DNA from: Candidatus Kapaibacterium sp.
Lineage (GTDB): Bacteria; Bacteroidota; Ignavibacteria; Kapaibacteriales; UBA2268
Length of the DNA stretch: 33,086 nt
Direction: 5' to 3'
NCBI GenBank assembly: GCA_026390675.1
Contig: JAPLFM010000293.1
Location: 1-33,086, forward strand
Shown here: piece by piece, positions 23,395 through 32,840 of the stretch
Layout of the letters: the number at the start of each line of letters is the position of its first letter
Position numbering within the stretch: position 1 is the first letter of the stretch
The notes under the pieces: generated by a model
Seen by the model: only the letters and a program-made list of their open reading frames with translations
Told to the model about the DNA's origin: nothing
The model's database searches: none
Position numbers and translations under genes: made by a program

Positions 23395-26300
23395 ATGCTT
23401 AAAAAGCATTTTATAGTTATTCTCATAACTTTTGGCTTAGGAAGTGCAAGTACACTTTTAGCACAGATGCCTCAAGAAACAAATATTTTTGGTTTGGAAA
23501 GATATGATGAAATTAACTTTAATTACGATCTAGGTTTATTAAAAAAATCAGATTTAGACCTAAATAAGTTGCTAAACGAAAATTTAATAGCCTCTTCAAA
23601 TGATAAAGAAAAGCTATTAGAAATTAAAATCGAACTCAATCAGCAAAATTATCAAATTGCAGAAGATAAAATTAACAAATTTTTAATCGAAAGGTCCAAT
23701 TCCCCTCTTGTTACTTATGCTGCTTACGAAAGAGCTTTGTTGTATTTTGTTAGAAAGAATTTCGAAAGGGCAGAATACTTTTTTGAGCAAACACGTAAAA
23801 TATCAGAAGAAGAATTTGCTGCTCGCAATGATGATAGTTACAGAAAAGTTACTTATAATTGCATTTATTGGAGAGCAGTTTCCCTTACTATGCTTAGCAA
23901 GTATATTGAAGCAAAACCAATATTTGAAGACTTAATACTAAGATTCCCCAAAAGTGAATTTTCAGATGACGCACTTTTTGCTTTAGGACAAATAGCTGAA
24001 AACAATTCAAATTATGACGATGCAATTGCATATTATAAAAGAATTAGAGCTGAATATCCGAATTCAAATTCTTACATTTCTGCTTTAATAAGAGAAGCTA
24101 ACAACAATTTAGTATTAAGAAATGCATCTACAGCAACTTTGCTTTTAGAAAGAGCAGATGTTACTTTAAACGGCATAGATAAGAAGGATTCTAATTATGC
24201 AAGATATGAAGGACAAAGTTTTGCAAATAATTCAAGAGAGCAAATCTTATACTTAAGGGGTGAAGCAGCTAATTTATCAAAAAACTACAGTCAAGCTACG
24301 AATTTTTTCAAGTCTTTTTTAGAAACTTTTAACCAATCTAGCATGATTAACTTAGCTAGATTAGGTTATGGTTGGTCATTGTTAAATTTAAGTGAATATA
24401 ATGAATCATTAAAATACTATGACGAAGTGATAAACAATGCAAGCGATAAAGAATGGAAAGCAAAAGCATTAGCGCAATTATATCGTATTATTGCACTAAA
24501 GAAACTAAATAATATAGATCAAGCAAAAAAAGAACTTTCTGCATTGACTGTTCTATCTAATTACCCATATTTATCACAGGCTCTTATTGAACTTGGGCAG
24601 CAATATTATGAAGAAAAGGATTATTCAAACGCAAGGAAAGCATTAGAAAGAGCAGATAGAGAGGCACAAGAACCAGTTACAACTGTAAGAGCTAAATTGT
24701 TGTTAGGTGGAACTTATCTTGAACTTCTTGTATGGGACAAAGCAATATTTGAATATAGAGAAGCTTATTCTATGGCTAATAATACTCCTGAAATATTTAT
24801 GCCTGAAAAGAAATTCTTTATGCAAGAAGCTAAACTCAAAGAAGGAATTGCTCTAGTTCAAAATCAAAAAAGTAATGAAGCAATTACTGCTTTGACTAAT
24901 TTTGTAGCTAATGGTGAAAAAGATTCACGATTGGGTGAAGGATTGTTTTGGCTTGCTGAAGCATATTATAGAAGTGATATGCTAACTAATTCTATACAAA
25001 CTTGTGAAAGTATTTTAGATAAAGGATTAAATAATGAAAGGAATGAAGAAGTCCTTTATACATTAGGTTGGTCGTATTTTAGAAAGAAAAATTTCAACCA
25101 ATCCTCAAAGATATTTGATAAGCTTATTAATGAATACCCAAAAAGTAAATTCAATGCTGAAGTTTTATGTAGACAAGGCGACGGCTACTATATGGTTAAA
25201 AATTACATTAAAGCTACTGAGGCTTATTCACGAGCTTCTAAAGTTAATGATAATTCAGATGATAGCCAATATGCAGCATATCAACTTTGTCACTCTCAAT
25301 ACAGGTCAGGTAAATTAGAACCAGCTATAACTTCACTTTTGGATTATGTTAGGAAATACAGCCGTTCTAGTTTGGCACCAAATGCAATGTATTTGATTGG
25401 TTGGATTCGTTTCCAACAAAAAAGATACAATGAAGCTGTCGATAATTTTAAATATTTATTAGAAGCTTATCCTCAAAGCGGATTAGTTGCAAGATCACAT
25501 TATGCAATTGCAGATGGTTATTTCAATCAAAGCAATTATGAAAAAGCTATGAAGGAATATAAGTATGTAATAGATAATTATCCAAATAGTGATTTGGCTC
25601 CAGAGGCTATGCGTGGAGTTCAACAAAGTTTAGTTCTTTTGGGAAGAGATGATGAAGCTGTTGAGATAATCAATAATTTTACAGAAAAGAATCAAGATTC
25701 TCCATTTTTTAGAGATTTTAAAGAAAAAGCTGCTAATATTCTTTTTGATAATAGAAAATATAAAGATGCAATTACTGAATACGAAAAAATTATTCAAAAA
25801 TATCCAGATAGTCAAAAAAATGCTGAATCAATTTATTGGATAGGAAAAAGCTATGCTTCTATGGGCAATACTATTGAGGCTGAAAATTCATTTGTAAATC
25901 TTCAGAAAAAATTTCCAAAGTCTGATGAAGCACCTCTTGGTATGTTAGAAAATGCATTAATGCAAAAGAAACTTTCTGACATTAGAAAAGCAGATTCAAT
26001 TTTATTAAGTCTTGGCAAACTTTATCCTGAAAATTCAGTAGCTCCTCAAGCAGCTTTCGAAAGAGCTGTCATGAAACATGGAATTGGTGATACTACTAAA
26101 GCAATGGGTATTTATTATTTTGTAGCTGATAGTTTCCCAAACTCTGAATATAGTGTAGAAGCTAGATATAGGATAGCTCGTTATTTGAAAAATAAAGATT
26201 TAAACGATTCAGCAAGAAAGGAATATTTAATTCTTGCTGATACAAAAGGCAATCCTGAAATTGCATCCGAATCTAGATACAGAGTAGCTGAACTATATTT

Positions 26301-26526
26301 AAGGGATAACAAACCTGATTCGGCATTGATTCATTTCGAAATAGTTAAAGAAAAATTCTCAGGTATGGAAGATTGGTTTTCTCTTTCATTATTAAGCTTG
26401 GGCGAGATTTACGAAGGTAAATCAATGAAAGACAAAGCTTTAGAAATATATAACGCTATTTTATCATTAAGACCTGATGATGATTTTGGTAAAACAGCAA
26501 AACAAAGATTAAAGAGAATGAATTAA
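23395..26526 (+). CDS. Large exported tetratricopeptide-repeat protein
   Basis: 1043 aa. Signal peptide residues ~1-23 (ending LLAQ). Almost the whole mature part is TPR-like helical pairs of ~34-38 residues; recurring units read like A-x-x-x-Y-x-x-I-x-x-x-Y-P-x-S followed by A-x-x-x-L-G/I-x-x-x-Y/F (e.g. KSEFSDDALFALGQIAENNSNYDDA, SDLAPEAMRGVQQS). They resemble the BamD/YbgF type in which units end in YPNS/FPKS. Such arrays are protein-binding scaffolds in the periplasm. It ends one base before the next gene's ATG, so it heads a tight envelope operon with a barrel, SPOR and TonB gene. No catalytic domain is seen. Confidence 0.9.
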   Translation: MLKKHFIVILITFGLGSASTLLAQMPQETNIFGLERYDEINFNYDLGLLKKSDLDLNKLLNENLIASSNDKEKLLEIKIELNQQNYQIAEDKINKFLIERSNSPLVTYAAYERALLYFVRKNFERAEYFFEQTRKISEEEFAARNDDSYRKVTYNCIYWRAVSLTMLSKYIEAKPIFEDLILRFPKSEFSDDALFALGQIAENNSNYDDAIAYYKRIRAEYPNSNSYISALIREANNNLVLRNASTATLLLERADVTLNGIDKKDSNYARYEGQSFANNSREQILYLRGEAANLSKNYSQATNFFKSFLETFNQSSMINLARLGYGWSLLNLSEYNESLKYYDEVINNASDKEWKAKALAQLYRIIALKKLNNIDQAKKELSALTVLSNYPYLSQALIELGQQYYEEKDYSNARKALERADREAQEPVTTVRAKLLLGGTYLELLVWDKAIFEYREAYSMANNTPEIFMPEKKFFMQEAKLKEGIALVQNQKSNEAITALTNFVANGEKDSRLGEGLFWLAEAYYRSDMLTNSIQTCESILDKGLNNERNEEVLYTLGWSYFRKKNFNQSSKIFDKLINEYPKSKFNAEVLCRQGDGYYMVKNYIKATEAYSRASKVNDNSDDSQYAAYQLCHSQYRSGKLEPAITSLLDYVRKYSRSSLAPNAMYLIGWIRFQQKRYNEAVDNFKYLLEAYPQSGLVARSHYAIADGYFNQSNYEKAMKEYKYVIDNYPNSDLAPEAMRGVQQSLVLLGRDDEAVEIINNFTEKNQDSPFFRDFKEKAANILFDNRKYKDAITEYEKIIQKYPDSQKNAESIYWIGKSYASMGNTIEAENSFVNLQKKFPKSDEAPLGMLENALMQKKLSDIRKADSILLSLGKLYPENSVAPQAAFERAVMKHGIGDTTKAMGIYYFVADSFPNSEYSVEARYRIARYLKNKDLNDSARKEYLILADTKGNPEIASESRYRVAELYLRDNKPDSALIHFEIVKEKFSGMEDWFSLSLLSLGEIYEGKSMKDKALEIYNAILSLRPDDDFGKTAKQRLKRMN

Positions 26527-26527
26527 T

Positions 26528-28138
26528 ATGAAAAAGACATTTTATATAAAACTTATTCTTGTGTTAATTGCTTTTAGCAATTTTAACTGTTTAATCTCAC
26601 AAGAAGAAGTAAAAGAAAAAAAGAAAAGTGCAGAACCATTTGATTTGCCTAACGCAATAATTTATGGTGATGCTCAAGTAAGTGTAAGTTCTGGTGTAAA
26701 GCAATTCCCATTAAAAACAAGACCACTTAATTTGAGAGAGCTTGATTCTATTAATTCTCTCGAAAAACAACAAACCAATAATTTAAATCCTGAACAGTTA
26801 AAAACTGATGTTCAAATGAGAGAATATAGTAATGGTTATTTGACTGGTGAATTTGGTAGATTTACAAATCCTAAATTGGATATTGGTTATAAATTTGCAA
26901 TGGGCAATTACAAACTTTACGCAAATGGTGGATTTGATTATTTTGGAGGGCATTTGCCAATGGCTGATTATACCAAAGGAAATGTACTTTTAGTTTCTGA
27001 TTATATCGCTCCTGATAAGTTTTGGCTTTTTGGTGGTAGTAAAACTAGAACTACTTTTATGTTTAATAATAATGCTTATAATACTTATGCAGATTCAACT
27101 CCCAAAGCTCGATCTACAAATAATATGAAATTCAATTTAGATGTAGATGGGAATTACAATGGATTTAAATTTTATACTGGTGCAGGATTTAAGTATTTTG
27201 CATTAAGTGCCGATAATAATACTAGTGAGAATGGATTCTCAGCTTTTTTGAAAGTAATCAATCCACTTACTGATATGAATATAGGAGCTGACTTTTCTTT
27301 TGATATGAATACTTTGAGAGGAATGAGTACCAAACTAATTAATATTGCTGGGTTAGCAGACCTAACAAATGGCAATATTAAATATTATAGTGAATTAGGA
27401 ATTCAGTTAAGCTCTAATTCAAGCGAAGTTAATTACTTTAACCCACTTATAAAAGCGGGATTTGATTATAAATTTAATAGAGAAGTTACATTTAAAGGTG
27501 ATTTGCAATCTGGTAGGAATTGGAATGAGTTTGGAAATTTAATGATTTCCAATCCATATCTGAATAGTAATGCTCTTATAGATTATGAATACAATTTAGT
27601 AAAGATAAAAGCAATGGCTCAATATCATCCAATTGATAATTTTAATATAAGTGGTGGTTTAAGCTTTTCATTGATTAAAAATATTACTACTTTTGTTGAT
27701 AGTTCACTTTCAACATTTGGTTTGGGCTATTTTGATGGGAATAAAATCAATATATTTACAGATGTTAGTTATAAGATTAATTCCAATAGTAAATTGAGTG
27801 GATTTTTCAGTATTAATTTCGCAAATATTAGTGATAGTAGTAAGAATATTCCTTATTTGCCTATTTTGAATACTAAAATAGTATATAAATATAACGTAAA
27901 TGAGAATTTCTATACTAATTTGTTTTTGAATTATGTTGGCTCAAAATTTGCAGATATACAGAATAAAGTAGAAATACCTGCTTATATTAACTTAGGTTTA
28001 GATGTTAATTATAAATATGATGAAAAGATGAATCTTTTTATTAAATTTGATAATATTTTAAATCAAGAAATATATATTTGGAATAAATACAAAGAACGTG
28101 GAATTTTTGTTTCTTTAGGAATCACCTGGCAGTTTTAA
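26528..28138 (+). CDS. Outer-membrane beta-barrel protein with TonB-receptor-like C-terminus but no plug
   Basis: 536 aa. Signal peptide residues ~1-25 (FNCLISQ; the Cys20 could also suggest a lipoprotein signal, but the context is less typical). A charged stretch leads to FDLPNAIIYGD, which looks like a TonB-box-type segment. After ~residue 100 come many alternating amphipathic strands. The end NILNQEIYIWNKYKERGIFVSLGITWQF matches the last strands of TonB-dependent receptors (N-x-x-N-x-x-Y ... R-G-x-x-x-x-x-G-x-x-W/Y-x-F, terminal Phe). The ~120-residue plug domain is not visible. Likely an outer-membrane barrel working with the TPR, SPOR and TonB proteins encoded next to it. It abuts the next gene directly (stop, then ATG). 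Confidence 0.8.
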   Translation: MKKTFYIKLILVLIAFSNFNCLISQEEVKEKKKSAEPFDLPNAIIYGDAQVSVSSGVKQFPLKTRPLNLRELDSINSLEKQQTNNLNPEQLKTDVQMREYSNGYLTGEFGRFTNPKLDIGYKFAMGNYKLYANGGFDYFGGHLPMADYTKGNVLLVSDYIAPDKFWLFGGSKTRTTFMFNNNAYNTYADSTPKARSTNNMKFNLDVDGNYNGFKFYTGAGFKYFALSADNNTSENGFSAFLKVINPLTDMNIGADFSFDMNTLRGMSTKLINIAGLADLTNGNIKYYSELGIQLSSNSSEVNYFNPLIKAGFDYKFNREVTFKGDLQSGRNWNEFGNLMISNPYLNSNALIDYEYNLVKIKAMAQYHPIDNFNISGGLSFSLIKNITTFVDSSLSTFGLGYFDGNKINIFTDVSYKINSNSKLSGFFSINFANISDSSKNIPYLPILNTKIVYKYNVNENFYTNLFLNYVGSKFADIQNKVEIPAYINLGLDVNYKYDEKMNLFIKFDNILNQEIYIWNKYKERGIFVSLGITWQF

Positions 28139-29728
28139 ATGGCAATTTTCGACAATAATCTCAAACCAGAAGAAGAATTTGGTGCCTTTATACCCGGCTC
28201 ACAAGATGATGACTCATTTTATCTTGAAAAGTTGGATAGTTATAATGGTGTATTGCCTGATTTTAGTGTTGAAGAAACTGCAATTTCTGACTTAATATTA
28301 GAACAATTAGATCCTGAAGCAATATCTAAAAGAAATGTAAGAAATGATGCTAAAAAACATGATGATTTTGGTGCAAATTATACTCCAAATGTAATTCCTG
28401 AAAAAATCATTCCTGAAGATGATCCACCTCAAGACTACGACAACCTAACAAATTATGTAAAAGAAGAACTCCATGAAGGGGATTCTAATAGTGAACCTAA
28501 GTGGGGCGATGATTATATCGGGTCATCACCTGAAGAAAATAATTTTGAAGAAGATGAAGAACTTAATTTTGCAAGTGCGATTCCAAAAGCTTCAAGTAAT
28601 GATGGTCTTGTTGACTTTGATTTAAAGGCATTACTACAATCCGAATTAGATCGCTCTAAAGAAAGAAACGCTAACAAACCAGTAGTTGATGATGGATTTA
28701 ATAGTAGTAGTTCTGATAACTCTAGAGGATCTGGCGGAGCTTATGTTTCACCTTTTGGAGAAGTTGCTTCTTTTGAAGAACACCCAGAAGTTTTAGCTTT
28801 TGATAATATTCATGGAGATTCGCCTTCTACTTATGGATTAAAAGAAATAACTGATGCAGAGAAAGAAGATGAAAAAAACAATAATGACCCAAAAAAATCT
28901 AAAAAAGAAAAGAAAAAAAGAAAACCAATGCCATTGTGGCAAATAATATCAATTGCTTCTGCTGCAGTTCTTGTTATTGGTGCATTAATAGCATTTGGAC
29001 TATTTAAGTTTGTTACTGATCCTACTTTTATGAGATTTGCTCGATCTAAATCTGACACTATTCAAGTAAGTTCTAAAGAAAAACCTAAATCTAAAAAATC
29101 AAAAGAGATTAAAGTAGTAGAAAGTACTCCTACTGAGAAAGTAGTTGAAAAAGAGGCACCAAAAGAAGTTGCCTCTAATGAACCAGTTGAAGATAAAACA
29201 AATAATGAGACTATTAAAGAAGAACCTAGAAAAGACGATTCCAAAAAAATTGAAATAGCTGAACCTACTAAAAAAATTACTTTAAAAGAAATTCCGTCAA
29301 AAAAGAAAGATATTCAAACTCCTCAATTTGACAAAAAAGTTGTTGAAAAAAGACAGAAAGAACCAAAAGTAAATAGAAATAAATCAACAAAAGAAAATGT
29401 TAGTACAGAAAAAACTGAAAATGTTGCTAAAAACATTACTCCTAAAAAAGAAGTAAAAGCAAAAATTAATGAAGTTGCTGATGATGAAGATAATATAAAA
29501 CCTTCATTTGCAGTACAAATTTATGCAACACCTTCAAAAGATGATGCAGAAGATTGGGTTAAAAGGTTAAAACAAAAAAGTGCTAAAAACGTTCGTATAG
29601 ATTCGCAAATGATTCGTGACGTAAAATGGTTTAGAGTTAGATTTGGTGACTTTGAAAATAAAGAAGATGCTAAATTAGCTGCTTTAAAGCTTGGGTTTGC
29701 TCAGTCGTGGATTGATAGAGTTAGGTAG
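28139..29728 (+). CDS. Single-pass inner-membrane protein with C-terminal SPOR domain
   Basis: 529 aa. The acidic, low-complexity N-terminal ~255 residues are cytoplasmic, ending in a Lys-rich stop (KKSKKEKKKRK). One membrane helix follows (~265-287, IISIASAAVLVIGALIAFGLF), then a periplasmic Lys/Glu/Thr-rich linker (~300-450). The C-terminal SPOR domain (~455-529: SFAVQIYATPSKDDAEDWVKRL, WFRVRFGDFENKEDAKLAA) binds denuded septal peptidoglycan in known relatives such as FtsN and DamX. A division-site or cell-wall linking role is plausible. ATG immediately follows the barrel gene's stop; tonB starts 34 bases downstream. Confidence 0.9.
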   Translation: MAIFDNNLKPEEEFGAFIPGSQDDDSFYLEKLDSYNGVLPDFSVEETAISDLILEQLDPEAISKRNVRNDAKKHDDFGANYTPNVIPEKIIPEDDPPQDYDNLTNYVKEELHEGDSNSEPKWGDDYIGSSPEENNFEEDEELNFASAIPKASSNDGLVDFDLKALLQSELDRSKERNANKPVVDDGFNSSSSDNSRGSGGAYVSPFGEVASFEEHPEVLAFDNIHGDSPSTYGLKEITDAEKEDEKNNNDPKKSKKEKKKRKPMPLWQIISIASAAVLVIGALIAFGLFKFVTDPTFMRFARSKSDTIQVSSKEKPKSKKSKEIKVVESTPTEKVVEKEAPKEVASNEPVEDKTNNETIKEEPRKDDSKKIEIAEPTKKITLKEIPSKKKDIQTPQFDKKVVEKRQKEPKVNRNKSTKENVSTEKTENVAKNITPKKEVKAKINEVADDEDNIKPSFAVQIYATPSKDDAEDWVKRLKQKSAKNVRIDSQMIRDVKWFRVRFGDFENKEDAKLAALKLGFAQSWIDRVR

Positions 29729-29762
29729 ATTTTTTTTTTGAAACATTCATCGGGGGATTATA

Positions 29763-30551
29763 ATGTTTCAATCGTCAAGTAAAGAAGATAGAGCAGTTAC
29801 GCTCAACATTAAAATACCATGGGATAAATATACTGCAAGAGGTTACTTCGTATCTCTTTTGGTATTATTACTATTCTATTTCCTAAGTCCATTTATGCAA
29901 ATGGACAAACCTCAACCTATAAGAGAGCGAGTTACTATACCTATCCAACTTTTAAACTTTGGTTCAGGAGATGGTACTGGCTTGAGATCAGGTAATCTAA
30001 CAAAAGAAGGAGCTAAAGCTAAAGGTGAAACTCCAAAAGTTAATATTCAAGATGCCGAACAAACACCTAAAGATGCTAAAGTACAAAAATCAACTCCAAA
30101 AGTAGATATTGCAGATGCTGGCAGATTTAATCCTGTAAAAAAAACTACTACAGAAACTAAAACTCAATCTGACAAAGGAGGTACAGGTCAGCAAAATATT
30201 GGTGCAAAAAATGGAGATGCTCACGAAGGATCAGGACTTGGCAAAACAGGAACTGGCAAAGGTGCAGGAGATGGTTTTGGTGATATTAATTGGGGTGGTG
30301 GTGGAAATAGAATTGTACAACATAAGGAATTACCTAAGTTTCCCAAAAATGTGAATAATTCAGCTCAAATTGTTCTTAGATTTAAAGTATTACCTGATGG
30401 TACTGTAAGTAGTATAGTCCCAACTCAAAAAGGGGATCCTGCTCTCGAACTTGCAGCAGTAAACGCTTTGAAGAAATGGAGATTTAATCCTTTAAAAGAC
30501 GATTCTCCTATTATGATTGGCACTATCCCTATAACTTTTATTCTAAGATAA
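29763..30551 (+). CDS. tonB: TonB-family energy transducer
   Basis: 262 aa. A cytoplasmic N-terminus (~30 residues), one membrane helix (~32-51: GYFVSLLVLLLFYFLS), and a long Lys/Gly/Thr-rich periplasmic spacer with repeats such as TPKVNIQDA and TPKVDIADA, plus a Gly-rich stretch. The C-terminal TonB domain (~185-262) has VLRFKVLPDGTVSSIV and LELAAVNALKKWRFNPLK and ends TFILR. GGGGGA lies ~7 bases before the ATG. It would pass proton-motive energy (with ExbB/ExbD, not in this window) to outer-membrane receptors; the adjacent barrel protein and the distant TonB receptor are candidate partners. Confidence 0.92.
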   Translation: MFQSSSKEDRAVTLNIKIPWDKYTARGYFVSLLVLLLFYFLSPFMQMDKPQPIRERVTIPIQLLNFGSGDGTGLRSGNLTKEGAKAKGETPKVNIQDAEQTPKDAKVQKSTPKVDIADAGRFNPVKKTTTETKTQSDKGGTGQQNIGAKNGDAHEGSGLGKTGTGKGAGDGFGDINWGGGGNRIVQHKELPKFPKNVNNSAQIVLRFKVLPDGTVSSIVPTQKGDPALELAAVNALKKWRFNPLKDDSPIMIGTIPITFILR

Positions 30552-30553
30552 AT

Positions 30554-31783
30554 TTGAAAAAAGCTATTGAAATATCTCTAATATTAATAGTATTTATATT
30601 AGTAAATATTCAATCTGCATTTTATCAAAAGCAAATTACTTTTAATTCTGGTCAGGGTTGGGATGGTGTTGAGTATTTTACAACAGCTAAAGAATTTTCT
30701 CAAAATATAAAACCAAATGCAAAAGCTCCATTTGTTTATCGAATTGGTACTCCATTATTAGTATCTAAAATATTTCCCAATGACATTAATTATGGCTTCA
30801 AAACTCTAAACCTATATGCAAATTTCATATTAATTGTCCTATTTTATTTAATTTTATCACACTTTACTCAATCGAGTTTTCTTAGAATTTTGTTTTCTAT
30901 TTTATATGTTATTCAATTTCACGCACCTATAAGATTTACTTATTTTTATCCTATTCATACAGATTCTATAGCTCTTATATTCCTGTTCTGTGGTATTTTA
31001 GTATTAATAAAAGATATTAAAAATAAATTTATATACCTTAGCCTTATTGGAATAATAGGTATATACTTTAGAGAAATAGCAATCATTCCTTCATTTATAT
31101 ATATGCTTATTAATTTTAAAGAAAATAAGTATAAAAGAATTAGCACTAAATATTTTATTCCTTTTTTGATTACATTTGTTGCAATGTTTTCAATCAAATT
31201 TATAGTCAGCCAAAGCAATACATATCAATCTTATAATGCCGTTTTTGACTATCTTTACAACAAATCAATTTTAATGTATGTCCATTCACTTTTAATTTCT
31301 TTTGGACCTATCATATTATTATTAATATACTTGAAAGTAAAAGGTATATTGAATTTTAACATACCGAGTAGAACACAAGTATATTTTTTGATTTCAATAA
31401 TATTAATATTGGCTTTTGTTGGTGGCTCAGATACAGAAAGATTAGCATATTGGTCAGCACCTTTGGTTTTTGGGTTTTTAGCATTCCAAATTGACAAAAA
31501 CAATCTTTTAAGAGAAAGTAAAATTTTGCTTTCAGTACTTTTAGTTTTTCAAATTTATTCTTCAAGGATTTTATTCATAATTCCAGATTATCCAAGCAAT
31601 GCCAATCATCAATATGGATTTTTGACTCAATTTGGGAACAATTTCCAATATCTTGATTTGTTTGCATTCCATTCAGATAATAAGGTAAGATTAATAGGAT
31701 TTGCAAGTTATCTTTTTTTAGCTGTTTTTGTTTATGCTTATGCTAAATTTGAAAATAAAGTTTCAAAGAGAAAACAAAGTTGA
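30554..31783 (+). CDS. Polytopic membrane protein, possibly a GT-C-type glycosyltransferase
   Basis: 409 aa with about nine to eleven hydrophobic segments. TTG start two bases after the tonB stop. The first periplasmic loop contains GWDGVEYF and PFVYRIGTPLLVS, a pattern (W-D-G-x-x-Y ... P-F-x-x-R-x-G-T/x-P) that I associate with large bacterial membrane proteins related to the GT-C fold. A GGSDTERLAYW motif near residue 293 is also reminiscent of them. The family is not firmly identified. It overlaps the downstream family 9 glycosyltransferase by 4 bases (TTGA), which supports a role in envelope glycan or lipopolysaccharide synthesis; that part is inference. Confidence 0.75.
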   Translation: MKKAIEISLILIVFILVNIQSAFYQKQITFNSGQGWDGVEYFTTAKEFSQNIKPNAKAPFVYRIGTPLLVSKIFPNDINYGFKTLNLYANFILIVLFYLILSHFTQSSFLRILFSILYVIQFHAPIRFTYFYPIHTDSIALIFLFCGILVLIKDIKNKFIYLSLIGIIGIYFREIAIIPSFIYMLINFKENKYKRISTKYFIPFLITFVAMFSIKFIVSQSNTYQSYNAVFDYLYNKSILMYVHSLLISFGPIILLLIYLKVKGILNFNIPSRTQVYFLISIILILAFVGGSDTERLAYWSAPLVFGFLAFQIDKNNLLRESKILLSVLLVFQIYSSRILFIIPDYPSNANHQYGFLTQFGNNFQYLDLFAFHSDNKVRLIGFASYLFLAVFVYAYAKFENKVSKRKQS

Positions 31784-32766
31784 ATAAGAATCAAAAAATA
31801 GTATTTGAAGCAAAAAGTATTGCTATAATTCGTACAGATAAGATTGGCGATATGGTACTTACTTTACCACTATTTCAAGCTTTAAAAAAAAGATTTCCTG
31901 ATAAGAAAATAGTAATGATTGCTTCTCAATATACCAAATCATTACTTGAAAGTACATTGAATGAAAATGAATATTACTGTATTGAAAATCAAGATGATTT
32001 AAAAAGATACTTATTTAAAAATAAGATTGATGTTGCTTTCTTCCCTCGACCAAGATTTAATGAAGCACTTTCTTCACTTGCTGCGAGAGTAAAGCTAAGA
32101 ATTGGTTCTGCTTATAGATTGTACAGCTTTTTATTTAATTACAAGATTAAAGATCATAGAAAAATAGCTAAATACCATGAAGCAGAATATAATGTTAGAA
32201 TGCTAAGTTCACTTTTGGAAGAAAATATAGAAGTTGAATTAATCAAACCAAAAGTTACTGATCAAAGTCTTGAAAGTCTGAATAAAATATTATCTTTATA
32301 CAATTTCGATTATAATATGAAGTTTATCATTTTACATCCAGGAAGTGGTGGCTCTGCCAGAGATTGGAGTATTGATAATTTTCAAAAACTAAACTCCGAA
32401 CTATTAAAATTAGGCTATCAAACTATAATTACAGGAGTTCAATCAGAATTAGAAATTTGTAACAAAGTAAGTAGCTCAAGCTCAGCAATTAATCTTTGCG
32501 GCAAACTAGATTTCAATGAGCTACTTGCACTAATAAGCAAGGCTAAAATAATAATAGCCAATTCAACAGGAGTAATTCATTTAGCAGCTTCACTTGAAGT
32601 ACCGACAATTGGTTTTTATCCAAATACAGCTCATTTGAGTAGCAAAAGATGGGGACCATATTCAAACAAATCAAACATTATTTCTCCACCAAATTCTTCA
32701 GATGATATGAATTTAATAGAAATCTCTGAAGTGTTAGAAAAAGTAAATAATTTTTCATATAAATAG
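31780..32766 (+). CDS. Glycosyltransferase family 9 (heptosyltransferase-like)
   Basis: 328 aa. Start TTG overlaps the preceding stop (TTGA). The N-terminal Rossmann lobe has AIIRTDKIGDMVLTLPLFQALKK, the GT9 R-x-D-x-x-G-D motif that binds the acceptor. The C-terminal lobe has IILHPGSGGSARDWS (sugar-nucleotide phosphate loop) and IANSTGVIHLAASLEVPTIGFY, the classic heptosyltransferase S/D-T/S-G-x-x-H-x-A-A motif. GT9 enzymes add heptose or a related sugar to the lipopolysaccharide core on the cytoplasmic face of the inner membrane. Exact sugar and acceptor are unknown. Last gene of the envelope operon; a terminator follows. Confidence 0.92.
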   Translation: MNKNQKIVFEAKSIAIIRTDKIGDMVLTLPLFQALKKRFPDKKIVMIASQYTKSLLESTLNENEYYCIENQDDLKRYLFKNKIDVAFFPRPRFNEALSSLAARVKLRIGSAYRLYSFLFNYKIKDHRKIAKYHEAEYNVRMLSSLLEENIEVELIKPKVTDQSLESLNKILSLYNFDYNMKFIILHPGSGGSARDWSIDNFQKLNSELLKLGYQTIITGVQSELEICNKVSSSSSAINLCGKLDFNELLALISKAKIIIANSTGVIHLAASLEVPTIGFYPNTAHLSSKRWGPYSNKSNIISPPNSSDDMNLIEISEVLEKVNNFSYK

Positions 32767-32803
32767 AAAAAAGCTGTTCTTCTATTAAAAAAACAGCTTT
32801 TTA
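32767..32803. terminator. Bidirectional terminator between the GT9 gene and rplS
   Basis: Stem AAAAAGCTGTT/AACAGCTTTTT (11 bp) with a 13-nt loop, A-run on the left and T-run on the right. It begins right at the GT9 stop codon and lies ~40 bases downstream of the convergent rplS gene, so it can serve both. Confidence 0.8.
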
Positions 32804-32840
32804 AAATATTTAATTGTAAGCAACAAATGCTGCATACAAA

